Shown here piece by piece: positions 10,396 to 20,631 of a DNA stretch of 64,000 nt (positions are counted from its first letter, which is position 1; the number at the start of each line of letters is the position of its first letter). The notes under the pieces were generated by a model. That model was not told the DNA's origin, made no database searches, and saw only the letters and a program-made list of their open reading frames with translations. A program made the translations under genes and the position numbers. The DNA is from Cutaneotrichosporon cavernicola (taxonomy: Eukaryota > Basidiomycota > Tremellomycetes > Trichosporonales > Trichosporonaceae), in the NCBI RefSeq assembly GCF_030864355.1, contig NC_083394.1, positions 2,232,001-2,296,000 on the forward strand. Reading direction: 5' to 3'.

Positions 10396-11952
10396 ATGGC
10401 GCCAATAACGCGATCGGCATCAAGTCCAAGAACTGGTAAGTCACACGACGCTGTTGTTGACAAGTCCTCACGCCAGAACATGCCGACCCCGTGCTAGCTA
10501 AACTTGTCGAGACGGCCACATTTGAGTGAGCTTTCTAGCAGAGTACTCTGACATGCAGCTGCGACTGGCCAACTCTTCGGCACCACCTGTACCTCGCGCT
10601 ACTGGCCGTCCTGCCAGTCTTCTTGGAGAAGGGCAAGCCGCCAGTCTACACGGGCGCGGTGCCCATCAGGGCTGTGTCACCGACGAACACGCAGGATGGA
10701 CGCGTACACATAAGTCACATGGACGAAGATCTGCGGCCCAGTACGCAGGGTGGGCTCGTAATCCACCCGTTCCCGCCATTAAACCCGAATCGCCGCCGAC
10801 CACACGTGATGGTGATCAACGCGGGCGAGGGGCGGCTGAACGGGACTGCAGGCAGAGGCAACCCGTTTGAGGACGAGTGGGACGAGGAGGTCATCATCGG
10901 GGGGCGAAAGCTTCCTGGATGGTTTGACGAGGACGAAGGCAAGCGCGAGGTCGAGAAGGTCGCGCAGCGCATCGAGGAGCTCCCATCGTGAGCTCAGCGA
11001 GGAAGATGTAGCTGACGCCAGTGCGCCATTCACGGTGCAACGCCTTGCCGAACTGCTGCTGGCACCAACGAGATTGCACTCGACGCTCGGCAAGTTCCTC
11101 CGTGCTGTCGAGAAGACACTCAATGTTACCACATCCTACGAGCCGCCGTCGTACACCTACGTGCCGCCTCCAAATCTCCTACCAATGGAGAACGTGGGTT
11201 CGCCTTCCGCCTCTCCCGCGTCAATGCAGATCGACAGCACTGTACCTCCGGGCTCGATGACACCGATGTTCTCGCCGATCCCTTGGGCGAGTGGGGAGAA
11301 CGACGCGCTCGGCGAGCCGATGATGGACGTGGACGACAGGCATGGTGATGACGGCTTAATGTCGCCGCTCATGTTGAGCGAAGGCTCAGGCGTGTTTGCT
11401 TCGCAGCAGAGCCGCTCCCCGACACCCGGGCCAGAGGACGAGGAGGATGGCGAGGCCAGTGGCGCGGGTGCCTCTGGCGAGTCTGGCGACAGCACGAGCG
11501 GCGTAAGTCCTGGGCGGACTGAGGCCGAAGATAGCGACCCAGGCAGCCAATCGTACCTCGGCCGAGTGGACGAGTTGGATTCTGGACCCATCACGACGAA
11601 CGGGCATCACGGCGACGAGGAGCGCCCAACGGGCGTTGGCGAGGGAGGCAACATGACCCCGCATGGTATGAGCGACCAGCCCCTACCGCTTAGCCGCACG
11701 ACGGTGATCGGAGAGCCGAATCGCGAGATCGCTCCTTTACCTCGGCGCGGAGCTGGACCGGCCGATGGTGAGGGCGAGCACAGGCAGGATGGGGATGAGG
11801 CTGAGGTGAAGGGAGAGGCCGGGGCGAAAGCTGAAGAGGCAACCGCCATATCTGAGGAGGTGAAGGAGGGCGGCGAGGGCCCCGCTGAGCCAGAAGCCAC
11901 GGTTGAGGAGAAGGTGGACAGCGCCGAGAAAGGTGAAGCGAAGACCGAGTAG
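10396..11952 (+). CDS. Protein phosphatase 4 regulatory subunit 2 (PP4R2/Psy4-like)
   Basis: Four exons, 10396..10435, 10477..10525, 10559..10987, 11022..11952, 482 aa. The N-terminal part (~residues 15-60) contains FDCDWPTLRHHLYLALLAVL, which corresponds to the helical start of the PP4R2 family. After intron 3 comes APFTVQRLAELL (174-185) and KFLRAVEKTLNV, the hallmark 'PFTIQRLCELL...KFLRGVEK' block of PP4R2. The remaining ~260 residues are acidic and low-complexity (Glu, Gly, Ser, Pro), as in the animal proteins. The family partners the PP4 catalytic subunit in dephosphorylating gamma-H2AX and other DNA-damage substrates in the nucleus. All three introns are short (41, 33, 34 nt), and two end in GCTGAC or TGACATGCAG-type sites. 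An unspliced third intron would still leave a long frame but would not restore the family alignment. Confidence 0.87.
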
Positions 11953-12109
11953 ACTCAGACTCTGTACGACTAGTGTCATGAATTCTGTCACAGATGCATT
12001 CGTTCTATGGATATCTGCGGATCTATGCAGGTTGCAGGCTAGCAGCGCCAAGCCAAGTCGATGAAAAGACGGAGTAGATGGTAGGAGGCGTGAGAGTCGG
12101 AAGTCAGGC

Positions 12110-12901
12110 CTACTCGGTCGGCGCCTGCCACACAGGCTGCGCCTCGGGGTCATTGTCCGGCGCGCGCATTGTGCTGGCGTGAGCTAGTTCGTCTTGGGAC
12201 ATACCTAGGCGTATCGATAGCGGGGACAAAGTGAAGCGCGACAAACACGAGCCCGACAAAAGCGACAATCGAGCCGCAAACATATAGGAGGGTGTAGTGG
12301 TTGAGCAGCAGCACGCCCATGAGGATGTAGACTGGGGTGAGCGGGTTTACGAGGGTGGCGGGTTTGCAAGGGTTTGGAGGGAGAAGGAGGGACTCACAAA
12401 CACCCCGCCCGATGAAGCTGTGCATAAAGCTCGCATAGTGAGACACGAGCGCCTTGCCCTGCTCCGAGGGCTGGCGCACCTCCATACCCAGGACGACGAC
12501 GCCGGCAAGGATCTCGTAGATCCCGATGATAATGGACGAGAACGACAAGTTGATAAAGCACCCGACGGCACCTGCGATCATGAGGCCTCCGACCGCGCTG
12601 GGGTTAGTCCACTAAAACATTTGTGTTGCTGGGAAATGGGTGCGGAAGGACAGCGCAGTGCGAGTGCAACGCTCAACGGTAACGAATTCGGTTCGAGCCG
12701 CGTCCAGACTGCCAGAGCTGAGGCAGAGGCTGGACCAACCGATTCGACAGCTGCTGCTGCCCCCAAACAAGTTGGCACGACAAACAAGTTCGCACGACAA
12801 ACAGCCGACCAACGTACATGTTCGCAAGGCTGGAGTCAGCTACATTCCTCCTCATGAGCTTACCGGACCAGCTCTTCTGGGTTTTGCAGAATGCGTTCCA
12901 T
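12110..12901 (-). CDS. COPI-associated Golgi membrane protein (Tvp15-like)
   Basis: Five exons, complement(12110..12173, 12205..12331, 12398..12597, 12818..12829, 12864..12901), 146 aa. There are four predicted membrane segments (~12-32, 36-55, 79-94, 97-120). The motif YASFMHSFIGRGVFYILMG is characteristic of the COPI-associated protein family and is completed only by splicing intron 3. The C-terminal tail is polar (DNDPEAQPVWQ) and presumably cytosolic. Family members are small tetraspanning proteins of Golgi and vesicle membranes; their exact role is poorly defined. The second exon is only 12 nt (12818-12829), and the following 220-nt intron contains 2.4 copies of a 17-bp repeat. It is convergent with the PP4R2 gene, whose stop lies about 157 bp away. 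Confidence 0.85.
12764..12803. repeat. 17-bp tandem repeat inside an intron
   Basis: 2.4 copies of a 17-bp unit, CAAACAAGTTSGCACGA, lie within intron 2 of the COPI-associated protein gene. The two full copies differ at one base. Confidence 0.85.
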
Positions 12902-13165
12902 TGTGGTTTTTGTTGTTGTGGTTAGTGAAGAAGTTGAAGACGCGATAAACGATGACAAGAAGGAAGTCGTGCCGTGGAAGGTGGAAGGGCGGATGATGTG
13001 GAGGTTGCAGTGCGGACTGGAATGGGGTTGCCAGGCATGAGCCTTCAGGGCAATTACTCAGGGCAAGGGTGTCATCAGCTCAAAACTCAAATTCCTTTCC
13101 AAGTCAACAAGCCAGGCGAGGCGGAGAGCATGCATCATGAGGGATCCCATCTATCTACCCCGCTC

Positions 13166-14834
13166 TCACCACAGACCACTCGACGCCTGCAGTCAGTTAC
13201 TACTATCCTTTAAAACTCACGTTCTTGTCCGAGCGCTTGACGGGCGCGTCGACGTCCTCCTCGTCCTCAACACCACCGAACACTGCTGTCAGCTAGTTAC
13301 ACGCCGGGTGAGCATGTGACTCACTGGCAGCACCCATCTGCGACTTGCCGCCGGGACCTAGAGTTAGCTTCCTGTTCAAATCGCAGCTGCTTCTTATGGT
13401 CGCTTAGGTTCGTGCTATCGTCACTGCGACTCACCCTCGCGGACCTTGCGCGACGGGCGGAAGTTGGGTGGGGGGTTGCTCTGGCGCTCGGGGTTTGCCG
13501 GCTCGGCCGTCTGATCGCTACGGGTCGCCTCGATCTTGCGGTCATCGGGGATGTCCTCGATGGTCGCACCGCCGTCTGCCTCAGGCTCGACGTGCACCTT
13601 GAGGTGCTCCATCCGCTCAACGTCGACGTCAACGCCGGGGCCGCCGTCCTGAGCGGGGGCGAGCGAAACCGCGTCCGCCTCCACGTACTCCTCGGGGTTG
13701 ATCTTGAAGCTCTGCTTGCCTCCGGGAGTGTCGACGGCATTGCGCGAGGGGCGGGTGGCGGCTTCCGAGGACGATGCCTTGGAGTCGTCAAAGTCGTTGA
13801 TCTCGGCCTGGTGTGAGCCGAGAGCGAGGCAAGTCATAGAGGAGGGTGGAAGTGCTCGGATATGTACGCGATCCCCCACGTCCTCCATCCAAGACCCTCA
13901 CCTCAATGAGGTCCTTGACAGCCTCGTCCGTCGCAGCCTGCGACATGCGCCCGAACGTCGCGTATTCTGGTGTAAGTGCTTGTAACACCTTCCACTTCGA
14001 TGCTCAACATACTAGGCTACGTGTCAGCGGAATTCTTCACGTATTCGCTGTCTGGTACCCACAAGCTTCTGGATCTCGGTCAAGTTCGTGTTGACAGTCA
14101 ACTGGCACGACCTGAGGTCAGCTTGGTTGCTGGAAAAAGCTGCTGTAGCTCGAACACTACGCACTTGAGGAACTCAAGGAGCGAGCGCTTCGAGAACACG
14201 ATCTTGTCACTGGCGTCAGTGCGTTCAGGGAGGAATGCGAGGCGGAGCACTCACGTGTCCCAGTTGAGCTGGCCTGGGAGTTAGCGAGCAGGGAGCGGTG
14301 TAATGCAGGGGGATGTGGCTGCAGTTTCTGTCCTTCCTTCCCCTTCTTTCCCAAGGTGGCACGGCCTTCAAACAACGGAGCGGCCCCTCGGAACACTTCC
14401 GGAAAGAACTAGCTCTACTCCTTCGCCGGGAGTACCAACAGGGGGTCGGGTGGAGCACTGAGCTGTGTCTCCACCTTCCCTCAACGTCCCGTCCGCAGTC
14501 GAGCGCGACCAGCCACATACGCACACGCGGCCACCTCCGAGAAACGTACCGATGGTCTGCGACCTGGTGTCAGCTGTCGCGAAGGAGGTAACAGCTAGCA
14601 ACTCCCGTACTCCATTCCTAGCTCCGCCCTCGGTGAATCGCTCCTCCTTCACTATCGTCTCTCCTTCGGCCTTCTCCCTACCCGCTTTCCCACCACATCT
14701 GTGGTGTTCCCCGCTCTCCTTACTCACCAGGTCTTGGGCTCGTCCATCTTGAACGGGTGAATCGGGATGAAGGTGTACTCGTTGCTGCTGTCAGCTTTTC
14801 CATACCCTCAAGCTCACTTGTTCTTGTCCGCCAT
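13166..14834 (-). CDS. Unrecognised 11-exon acidic protein with two PGGK motifs
   Basis: Exons complement(13166..13186, 13221..13282, 13325..13357, 13435..13807, 13902..13966, 14059..14111, 14165..14209, 14255..14273, 14550..14563, 14728..14787, 14818..14834), 253 aa. Every junction keeps frame, and most introns end GCTGAC...AG or GCTAAC...AG. The N-terminal ~90 residues look folded and mixed in charge (IPIHPFKMDEPKTW, FSKRSLLEFLKSC, TNLTEIQKLVEYATFGRM). The middle is acidic and probably disordered. Two PGGK segments occur (~115 and ~218), the second within REGPGGKSQMGAAMFGG. That resembles, loosely, the PGG...S motif with downstream FG of the HN1/Jupiter microtubule-associated family; this is a resemblance only. 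The protein ends ASSGLW. One acceptor (14788 or 14785) is a NAGNAG pair, so one Ser may be optional. Function unknown. Confidence 0.72.
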
Positions 14835-15100
14835 CTTGAATGTTCTGAACTAAGTAAAGAAGAAGGAGTAATATCAATGATGAGGTGGCTTCCAGCTTGC
14901 TTGTTGGGCGGGGCCCAGGGTTACAGGGAAGGTTGATCACCATTTGATCCTGGATCACCAGAAATAAGCGAGTACACCGTGGGGAAGTTGGGACCTCCAC
15001 TTGGCAGACTTATAGACTTCGTCATTAGTGAGCACAACAAATCCTTCGACCCGTTCGCCACTGTACACTAGTCTTCCACCCTAAAGTTCAATCCATCACC

Positions 15101-16097
15101 ATGCGCTACGCTGTCATGGTTACCGGGCCTGCAGGAGCAGGCAAGAGCACCTTCTGCCAGGCGCTCATTACGCATGCCCAGACGATCGGGAGGCAGGTCC
15201 ACCTCATTAATCTCGACCCAGCGGCTGAGCGGTTCGAGACGCCGCCGGTGCTGGATATCCGCGATCTCATCTCGTTAGAGGACGTGATGGAGGAGCTCGA
15301 GTTTGGGCCGAACGGCGGGCTGGTGTACTGCTTCGAGTGAGTGCCCAAAGCAGCGGAGCTGCGAGGGCACCTTGTGGCTACCGTGGAGTAGACAGCTTCC
15401 AAGACGATCATACCTGTCCTTGTCCTTCCCTTCGCATCTCACTTCTCTCGCTCAGTTTAGAGCGTGGCTCACCCCAGATATCTCCTCGACAACCTCGACT
15501 GGCTCGAAGAAGAGCTTGGCTCATACGAGGACGAGTACTTGATCATCGACTGCCCCGGCCAGATCGAGCTTTACACCCACATCCCTCTCCTCCCACAACT
15601 CGCGACCTTCCTCGACCGCAGGCTCAACTTCCGCACCTCGGCCGTCTACCTCGTCGAGAGTCAGTTCATGCAGGACCGCGCAAAGTACTTTGCCGGTGTC
15701 CTCTCCGCCATGTCCTGTATGCTCTCTCTCGGTATCCCCATGCTCTGCCTCATGTCCAAGATGGACCTTGTCAAGGACGCCAAGGGACGTATCTCGCGCG
15801 ACGTCGGTCGCTACCTTGACCCAGACCCCACCCTCGTCGAGGAGGACGTGCACGCAAACACGAACCCCAAGTTCCACGGACTGAACCGCGCAGTGGCTGG
15901 GTTGATTGAGGACCAGAATATCGTCAGCTTCCTCCCCCTCGACGTGACGGACGAGGATAGTGTCAACACTGTGCTATCGCATATTGACAACATGATGCAG
16001 TACGGCGAGGACGAGGAGCCCAAGATGCCCAAGGACATGGACGAGGGTGAGAAGCTGAACAACGTAGGAGCTGACACCAGGCGACTTTGACGACTAA
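15101..16097 (+). CDS. GPN3: GPN-loop GTPase 3
   Basis: Three exons, 15101..15336, 15478..16046, 16081..16097, 273 aa. Features in order: P-loop GPAGAGKST (residues 9-17), NLDPAAE, DIRDLIS, the family-defining loop FGPNGG (~67-72), [13 protein letters not shown] straight after intron 1, [11 protein letters not shown] (G3), and SKMDLVKD (G4). GPN GTPases act as dimers in cytosolic assembly and nuclear import of RNA polymerase II. The last intron (16047-16080, 34 nt, ending GCTGACACCAG) yields the acidic C-terminus GDFDD. If retained, the frame instead ends 44 bases further on with a basic ADTRRL tail, so an alternative C-terminus is possible. The spliced form fits the acidic tails of the family better. 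Confidence 0.95.
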
Positions 16098-16206
16098 TCT
16101 ATGACATCCCATCCTCTTCCATCTGTATCTTTGACATAACCAGCATGCATAGTATCACACAAAGACCGCCCGCCAGCGGTAGTCGTAAAAATAATGAAAA
16201 TGACAA

Positions 16207-17940
16207 TTAGGCCTTGGTCCGCACGCCCCGCGCGTTCAACAGCCGCTCAGTCCGGAACCGCTCGTACACGACCTCGCGCGTCGTCTGGCGCAGCCAGTCG
16301 GTCGCCTCGACAATCGCGTCCCGCACAGCCGGCAGGTCCGAGTGTGCAGGGTCGGCCGCGTCTGCGCGGCCCCACCGAAACGCGCGCGTAAAGTTAGGCC
16401 CAGGTTCGGGAGCGAACACAACATACGGCAAGTCGGTGTCGGGCTCGGGGTCTCTTGCTTTATCGCCCGAGTCGTCTTCGCACTTGTGTGAGCATAATCT
16501 TGGAATCAGTGCGACTCACCTCTCCAGCGGAAAGAAAACCGTAAGGTCCAAGAGGGTCACGCCCAAACACGGCCGCGAGGTCGCGGCGCACGGCCGCACG
16601 GACAGCATCGAGCTCGGTGGACGTGAGCGCGTCGGCGTGCGTGAGGAGGGGCAGGACGTTGGCGCGGACCGAGAACTGGCGCATCTGGGGTCAGCACCAG
16701 CTACATTCACGACTACAAAGCTGGCCTCCCTCGACTTACCGCTTCAATATCATCTGCACAAAGCTTGGCAGCGACGCCTGGCGTCTCAGGCTCCAGCATG
16801 CTCTCGGGACGCGTCGGGGGGTTCTTGTTGGCTGGCGGCTCCATAACAGTGTCCCAGTCAATCTCGACTGGCGACACGGGACACAGGATCGTGCGCGCGT
16901 CCATGACGTAGATGACTGGGGTGAGCGATCTGCGCATGCGTGACTGTACTGCCACATCTGCTCGCCTCCATTTCACGCAGCAACTCGGACTCGCAGCTGC
17001 GATTCAAGCCACCTGATTGTTGCCGCTGCTACTCCACGCCACATCGCACCGCTCCCATGCCAGACTCCCCATGCCAGGCTCGCTCGCGTCGACTCACTCA
17101 GATGCACAAGCTCCCCACCGTCACTCTTACGGCGCACAACCTTGCTCTCCTCGGACAGGACTCTGCTCAGCCGGTCCTCGACCATGGTATTCAGGGCGCG
17201 GAGGGCGCGGGACCGCGTGTTCCGCATCTCGTCGGGGAGAGGCAGACCAGGCGTGTCGAAAAGGACGATGCCCCGCCGCTCGTCCGCGACATTGATGTCG
17301 TGCCGCACCATGCTGGTTGTAGGACCCATGCATACGGCCGGGCGCGCAGCCTGCGGGTTCAGCACGCCTGTCAGCGCGTCAATGAGGCTGGTGTCAACTC
17401 GTTCAGGCGAGGTGGATCTGGGGACGTCGCCCTTCTTCTATCCTTCCCTCCTTCCCTCCTTCGCCCTCCCACCCTCCTACCTTCCCAAACTCACCAAGTC
17501 TTGCCCGACCCAATAGGACCCGCTACGATCACAGTCAGTCCCGCCGCCCGGCGCTGGCGCGCCCGCCGCATAGTCCCTGCCCGCGATATACCATCCGGCA
17601 AAGGTGGGACTGGCACGATATGGCTCGGCGTAAAGGGGCGGTGGAAGTCGGGACTGGCGCCAGTCGGGTCACGGACCTGTGAGGCTGCCCTTGAGCGTCC
17701 CATCCCACCGCCAGGAACGGGGATGGCCTGCGAGACATTGTTGTACTGCGGCGTATAGTGGTGGCTGTGGCGGTAAGAGGTGGGCGGCTTTCCAGAAGGG
17801 TTGAATGGCCCGTTGGAGTGGGAGGCCCAGTCGGCGTCGATGAGGGGTCTGGTTTCGGGGAAGGACAGAGCGGCGAGGGTGGGTACGGGTGCGTCGGGCT
17901 TGCGCCGGGACGGCTGCTTGCGGAGGAGGCTGATTGGCAT
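16207..17940 (-). CDS. Divergent septin-like P-loop GTPase
   Basis: Five exons, complement(16207..16482, 16520..16684, 16740..16915, 17098..17387, 17495..17940), 450 aa. A Pro/Ser-rich N-terminal extension of ~130 residues precedes a GTPase core. The P-loop is GPIGSGKT (141-148, Thr split from the rest by intron 1), G3 is DTPG (193-196), a strand reads VIYVMDAR, and a probable G4 is THAD (319-322), where septins have AKAD. The arrangement (long gap between P-loop and DTPG, then about 125 residues to the xxAD motif) matches septins better than Ras-type GTPases. However, no clear septin-unique element and no C-terminal coiled coil were recognised. It may be a fast-evolving septin paralogue or another TRAFAC-class GTPase. 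It is convergent with GPN3, whose stop is ~110 bp away. Confidence 0.7.
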
Positions 17941-18372
17941 TGTGCCAAGGTTGTGGAGCGTTGTGGAGAGTTGTGGAGAGTCGTGGAGTTGTAGAGATCC
18001 GTGCTTTATGTCTTGCGTAGCTCCGTGGGAGTGTGGGTTGTCGTTGTTTGGTTTGAGTGAGGGTGAGAGGAACGCGTCGAGCGTGTCGATGTGAATGAGT
18101 GTGTGGTGTTGTGCGTGGCGTGTGATGATGTTACTGTTGCTGTAGCTGTGGACAACTGGTCGTCAAGACCGTTAGGCTCAACCGATCAAGCGAATGAGGA
18201 GTTGGTGAGTGATGTACTCGTGTTCTGGTGTACTGGCTTGCTGTGCTGGTGCACTGGTGTACAATAGATGTGCATGGTAGTGCTGTATGCACGTGGTGGG
18301 CGTGAGTTGGGTGGGTGGCGATGTTCATGTTGGATGGGCAGGCATGCAGGATCAGTTGAGAGACGTGAGACG

Positions 18373-18408
18373 CCAGGAGAGGCAGGAGAGGCAGGAGAGG
18401 CAGGAGAG
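18373..18408. repeat. 9-bp tandem repeat, four copies
   Basis: Four near-perfect copies of GCAGGAGAG; the first copy differs at its first base. Confidence 0.85.
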
Positions 18409-18552
18409 CAAGGAACGATATCAGAGGAAGGAGTACGCGTCAATATGCTCTTATGCCGGCATGTTGATGAAGACGACGTCCCACAGATTAGTAGCCAGCC
18501 AGAATTAGTAGTCAAGGGCTCAAAGCGTCAGGGTTATACGCCGCACTGATAA

Positions 18553-18597
18553 CTCGACGTGCTCGACGCGCTCGACGCGCTCGACGCGCTCGACGCG
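18553..18597. repeat. 9-bp tandem repeat, five copies
   Basis: Five copies of CTCGACGCG; the first copy has T in place of C at the eighth base. Confidence 0.9.
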
Positions 18598-18867
18598 ACT
18601 ACTCTAGTTAACAAGTCTAAGCTTTGGTCACACGGTGTCGACTTCTAAACTCCCTCAAGTCCCGGCTTCCTCCCAAGTCACACTCGGACCCTAATCGGCA
18701 CAGGCACACCAAAACGTCGCGTTCAATGACTCTGGCCCTTTTCAAGTACTCGTCCTGCTAACGCGGCCCTATGCATGCAGTCTATTATGCATGCAGTCTA
18801 TGGTGACAAAGGAACGTCTTGTAAAGATAGTCTAATGGGTCCAGCAACTTGATGGCCCGTGCGCGCC

Positions 18868-20631
18868 TTACACCACGCACTTGAGGTCGGCCTTCTCCAC
18901 GAGGGCGAGGCCAGCGCCGAGTGCCCAACCGAGCTCGACGCCACGCAGCTGCTTCTCCACGAGCAGGGTGCGCTCATCGTGGATCTCATATCCGAGTCCG
19001 AGCAGGCCAACCATGAATGTCAGGTCGAGGCAGTACTCCGGCCGGTCCTCGAGCTCGTCCATCGCCTCCTTGTTGTCTTCCCAACGCTTCTTCCACGACG
19101 TAGGACCGTCACAAACGTCCAACGCAATACCCTTCAGGTCCTTGAGCGTGAGTTTATCGGTCTTGGCCGCGAGGAGCGGCTTGATCCGGTCGGTAAAGTA
19201 CGAGAGTGCGAGGAAGTTGCCCTGAGGAAAGTGGTCGATAAGAGCAGGCTGGTACACGCCGTTGAAGCTGCATGGCTCCACCTTGCACAGCGCATCCTTG
19301 CCCATCATGAGCTCGATAGTGCGCTTGCACGACTCGTACCCGCCGTTGACGCCGTGCATTGTGACGTTGACAGTGGGACGACCGGGCGGGTCAAGAGACA
19401 CACGGCGCTTCGTGCCGCGCGAGAGACAGGCATTGGGCACCTCGATCTCCTCGGTGAGAGCGTCCCACTCGTTGGCCTGCGAGAACTGCCACATGAATGC
19501 GACGAGGTTGTGCACGCTGCGGCGCGCGCGCATCAGCCCGTAGTTCAGGTACGAGTGCTGGTAGAGGGTGTGGGTCTTGCCCATGAAACGGAGCTCGTAC
19601 TTGTGGTCGCCCTCGTGGAAGTCGTCGCTCGACTTGGTAAAGTCAGGCTCGAAGACGATCTGCGTCGACGCTCCACCAAGGTCCATGACAGCGAGTGTGT
19701 CGGCTGTCTGGACGCCCTCACCAATCTTGCCGAGGAGGTAGTTGGCCGTGATCCAGGCGTAGACACCCTCGTCCTTGCCCTCCATGATCTCGATGGCGCC
19801 CTTGGGCACAGGGAACTTGTACTTGGACTCGAGATGGTTGCGGACCTCTTCAAGGATCGCGTTCGACTGCTTATCACCGAGCAGGCGCAGGCCGGCGGTG
19901 GCCTTGACCTCTACGGGCGAACAGTTCCACAGCGACTGGGGCACAACGCGTAACGCCTCCTTCATCAACGGATCAAGCGATGCGGCCGCGGCAGTCGGGT
20001 CGTCCTTGAACGACGACAGCCCAGGGTTGAGCATCATGAAGGTCTCGTACTCGAGCTGGGGCGATGGCCCGCAGTTGTGGAATTTGTAGACATGGATGCG
20101 AGAGCCCGTCGAACCCGCGTCGATCGTGAGTGCGTACTGGACGAGGGCCTTGGTGCCGTGGGCCTTGGAGCAGTAAGTCGTGGACATTGCGTCGGGGTCG
20201 GTCTCGAAAGAGGTGGGGTGCTGCTTGCCGTCCGCGGCCGGCAGTTCTGCTTCCTCCTCCACTTCCTCCTCTTCAGCCGTAGGCGAGACTGGGGGCTGGG
20301 TATGAGAGGGCGTCTTGTCGGTGCCGGCTCCCAAGTCGTGCTCGTCCTCGTCGTTATGGTCAATGGCTGTGCTGGGCGGGGCCGAGTAGTCCTCGTCGTC
20401 GCCCAGCTCAGACGTAACATGCTCGTAAGCCGAGTCGGGGGTGTATGAACCCCCCTCGTTTACTGACACGTCCTTGTTCCCTCCGAGAGACGAGTAGCCG
20501 ATGATAATAACAAGCATGGCAACCGCGCCAATGGCAATATACCGCTTCCAAACGGCAAAGCCACCGGGGCGTTTTCTCCGATGCCCCTCCGAGCTCGTTG
20601 GGAGGGGCGTGTATTTGCGAGAGGAGAACAT
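18868..20631 (-). CDS. GDA1: Golgi guanosine diphosphatase / apyrase (GDA1/CD39 family)
   Basis: Single exon, 587 aa from the chosen start. Type II layout: short basic cytosolic head (HRRKRPGG), one membrane anchor (~residues 28-47), an acidic stem, then the lumenal catalytic domain. Apyrase conserved regions: IDAGSTGSR (ACR1), ATAGLRLL (ACR2), GKDEGVYAWITANYLLG (ACR3, with the catalytic Glu) and LDLGGASTQ-type MDLGGASTQIVF (ACR4). In yeast this enzyme turns GDP into GMP in the Golgi lumen, which allows GDP-mannose/GMP antiport and so mannosylation; that role is inferred here. The frame stays open upstream to an ATG at 20799 that would add 56 Ser/Pro-rich residues. The start at 20631 is preferred because it places a short basic head directly before the anchor, as in the family. 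Confidence 0.92.
   Translation of the reverse strand: MFSSRKYTPLPTSSEGHRRKRPGGFAVWKRYIAIGAVAMLVIIIGYSSLGGNKDVSVNEGGSYTPDSAYEHVTSELGDDEDYSAPPSTAIDHNDEDEHDLGAGTDKTPSHTQPPVSPTAEEEEVEEEAELPAADGKQHPTSFETDPDAMSTTYCSKAHGTKALVQYALTIDAGSTGSRIHVYKFHNCGPSPQLEYETFMMLNPGLSSFKDDPTAAAASLDPLMKEALRVVPQSLWNCSPVEVKATAGLRLLGDKQSNAILEEVRNHLESKYKFPVPKGAIEIMEGKDEGVYAWITANYLLGKIGEGVQTADTLAVMDLGGASTQIVFEPDFTKSSDDFHEGDHKYELRFMGKTHTLYQHSYLNYGLMRARRSVHNLVAFMWQFSQANEWDALTEEIEVPNACLSRGTKRRVSLDPPGRPTVNVTMHGVNGGYESCKRTIELMMGKDALCKVEPCSFNGVYQPALIDHFPQGNFLALSYFTDRIKPLLAAKTDKLTLKDLKGIALDVCDGPTSWKKRWEDNKEAMDELEDRPEYCLDLTFMVGLLGLGYEIHDERTLLVEKQLRGVELGWALGAGLALVEKADLKCVV

Larger units (their letters stand above)
17941..18867. other. 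Intergenic with two 9-bp tandem arrays
   Basis: No gene seen. It holds two unrelated 9-bp tandem repeats (18373-18408 and 18553-18597) between the septin-like gene and the 3' end of the nucleoside diphosphatase gene. Confidence 0.5.

Noticed and set aside
18859..19953. 364-codon frame antisense to the GDA1-type gene
   Set aside because: Shadow of the apyrase frame; no domain, no splice context.
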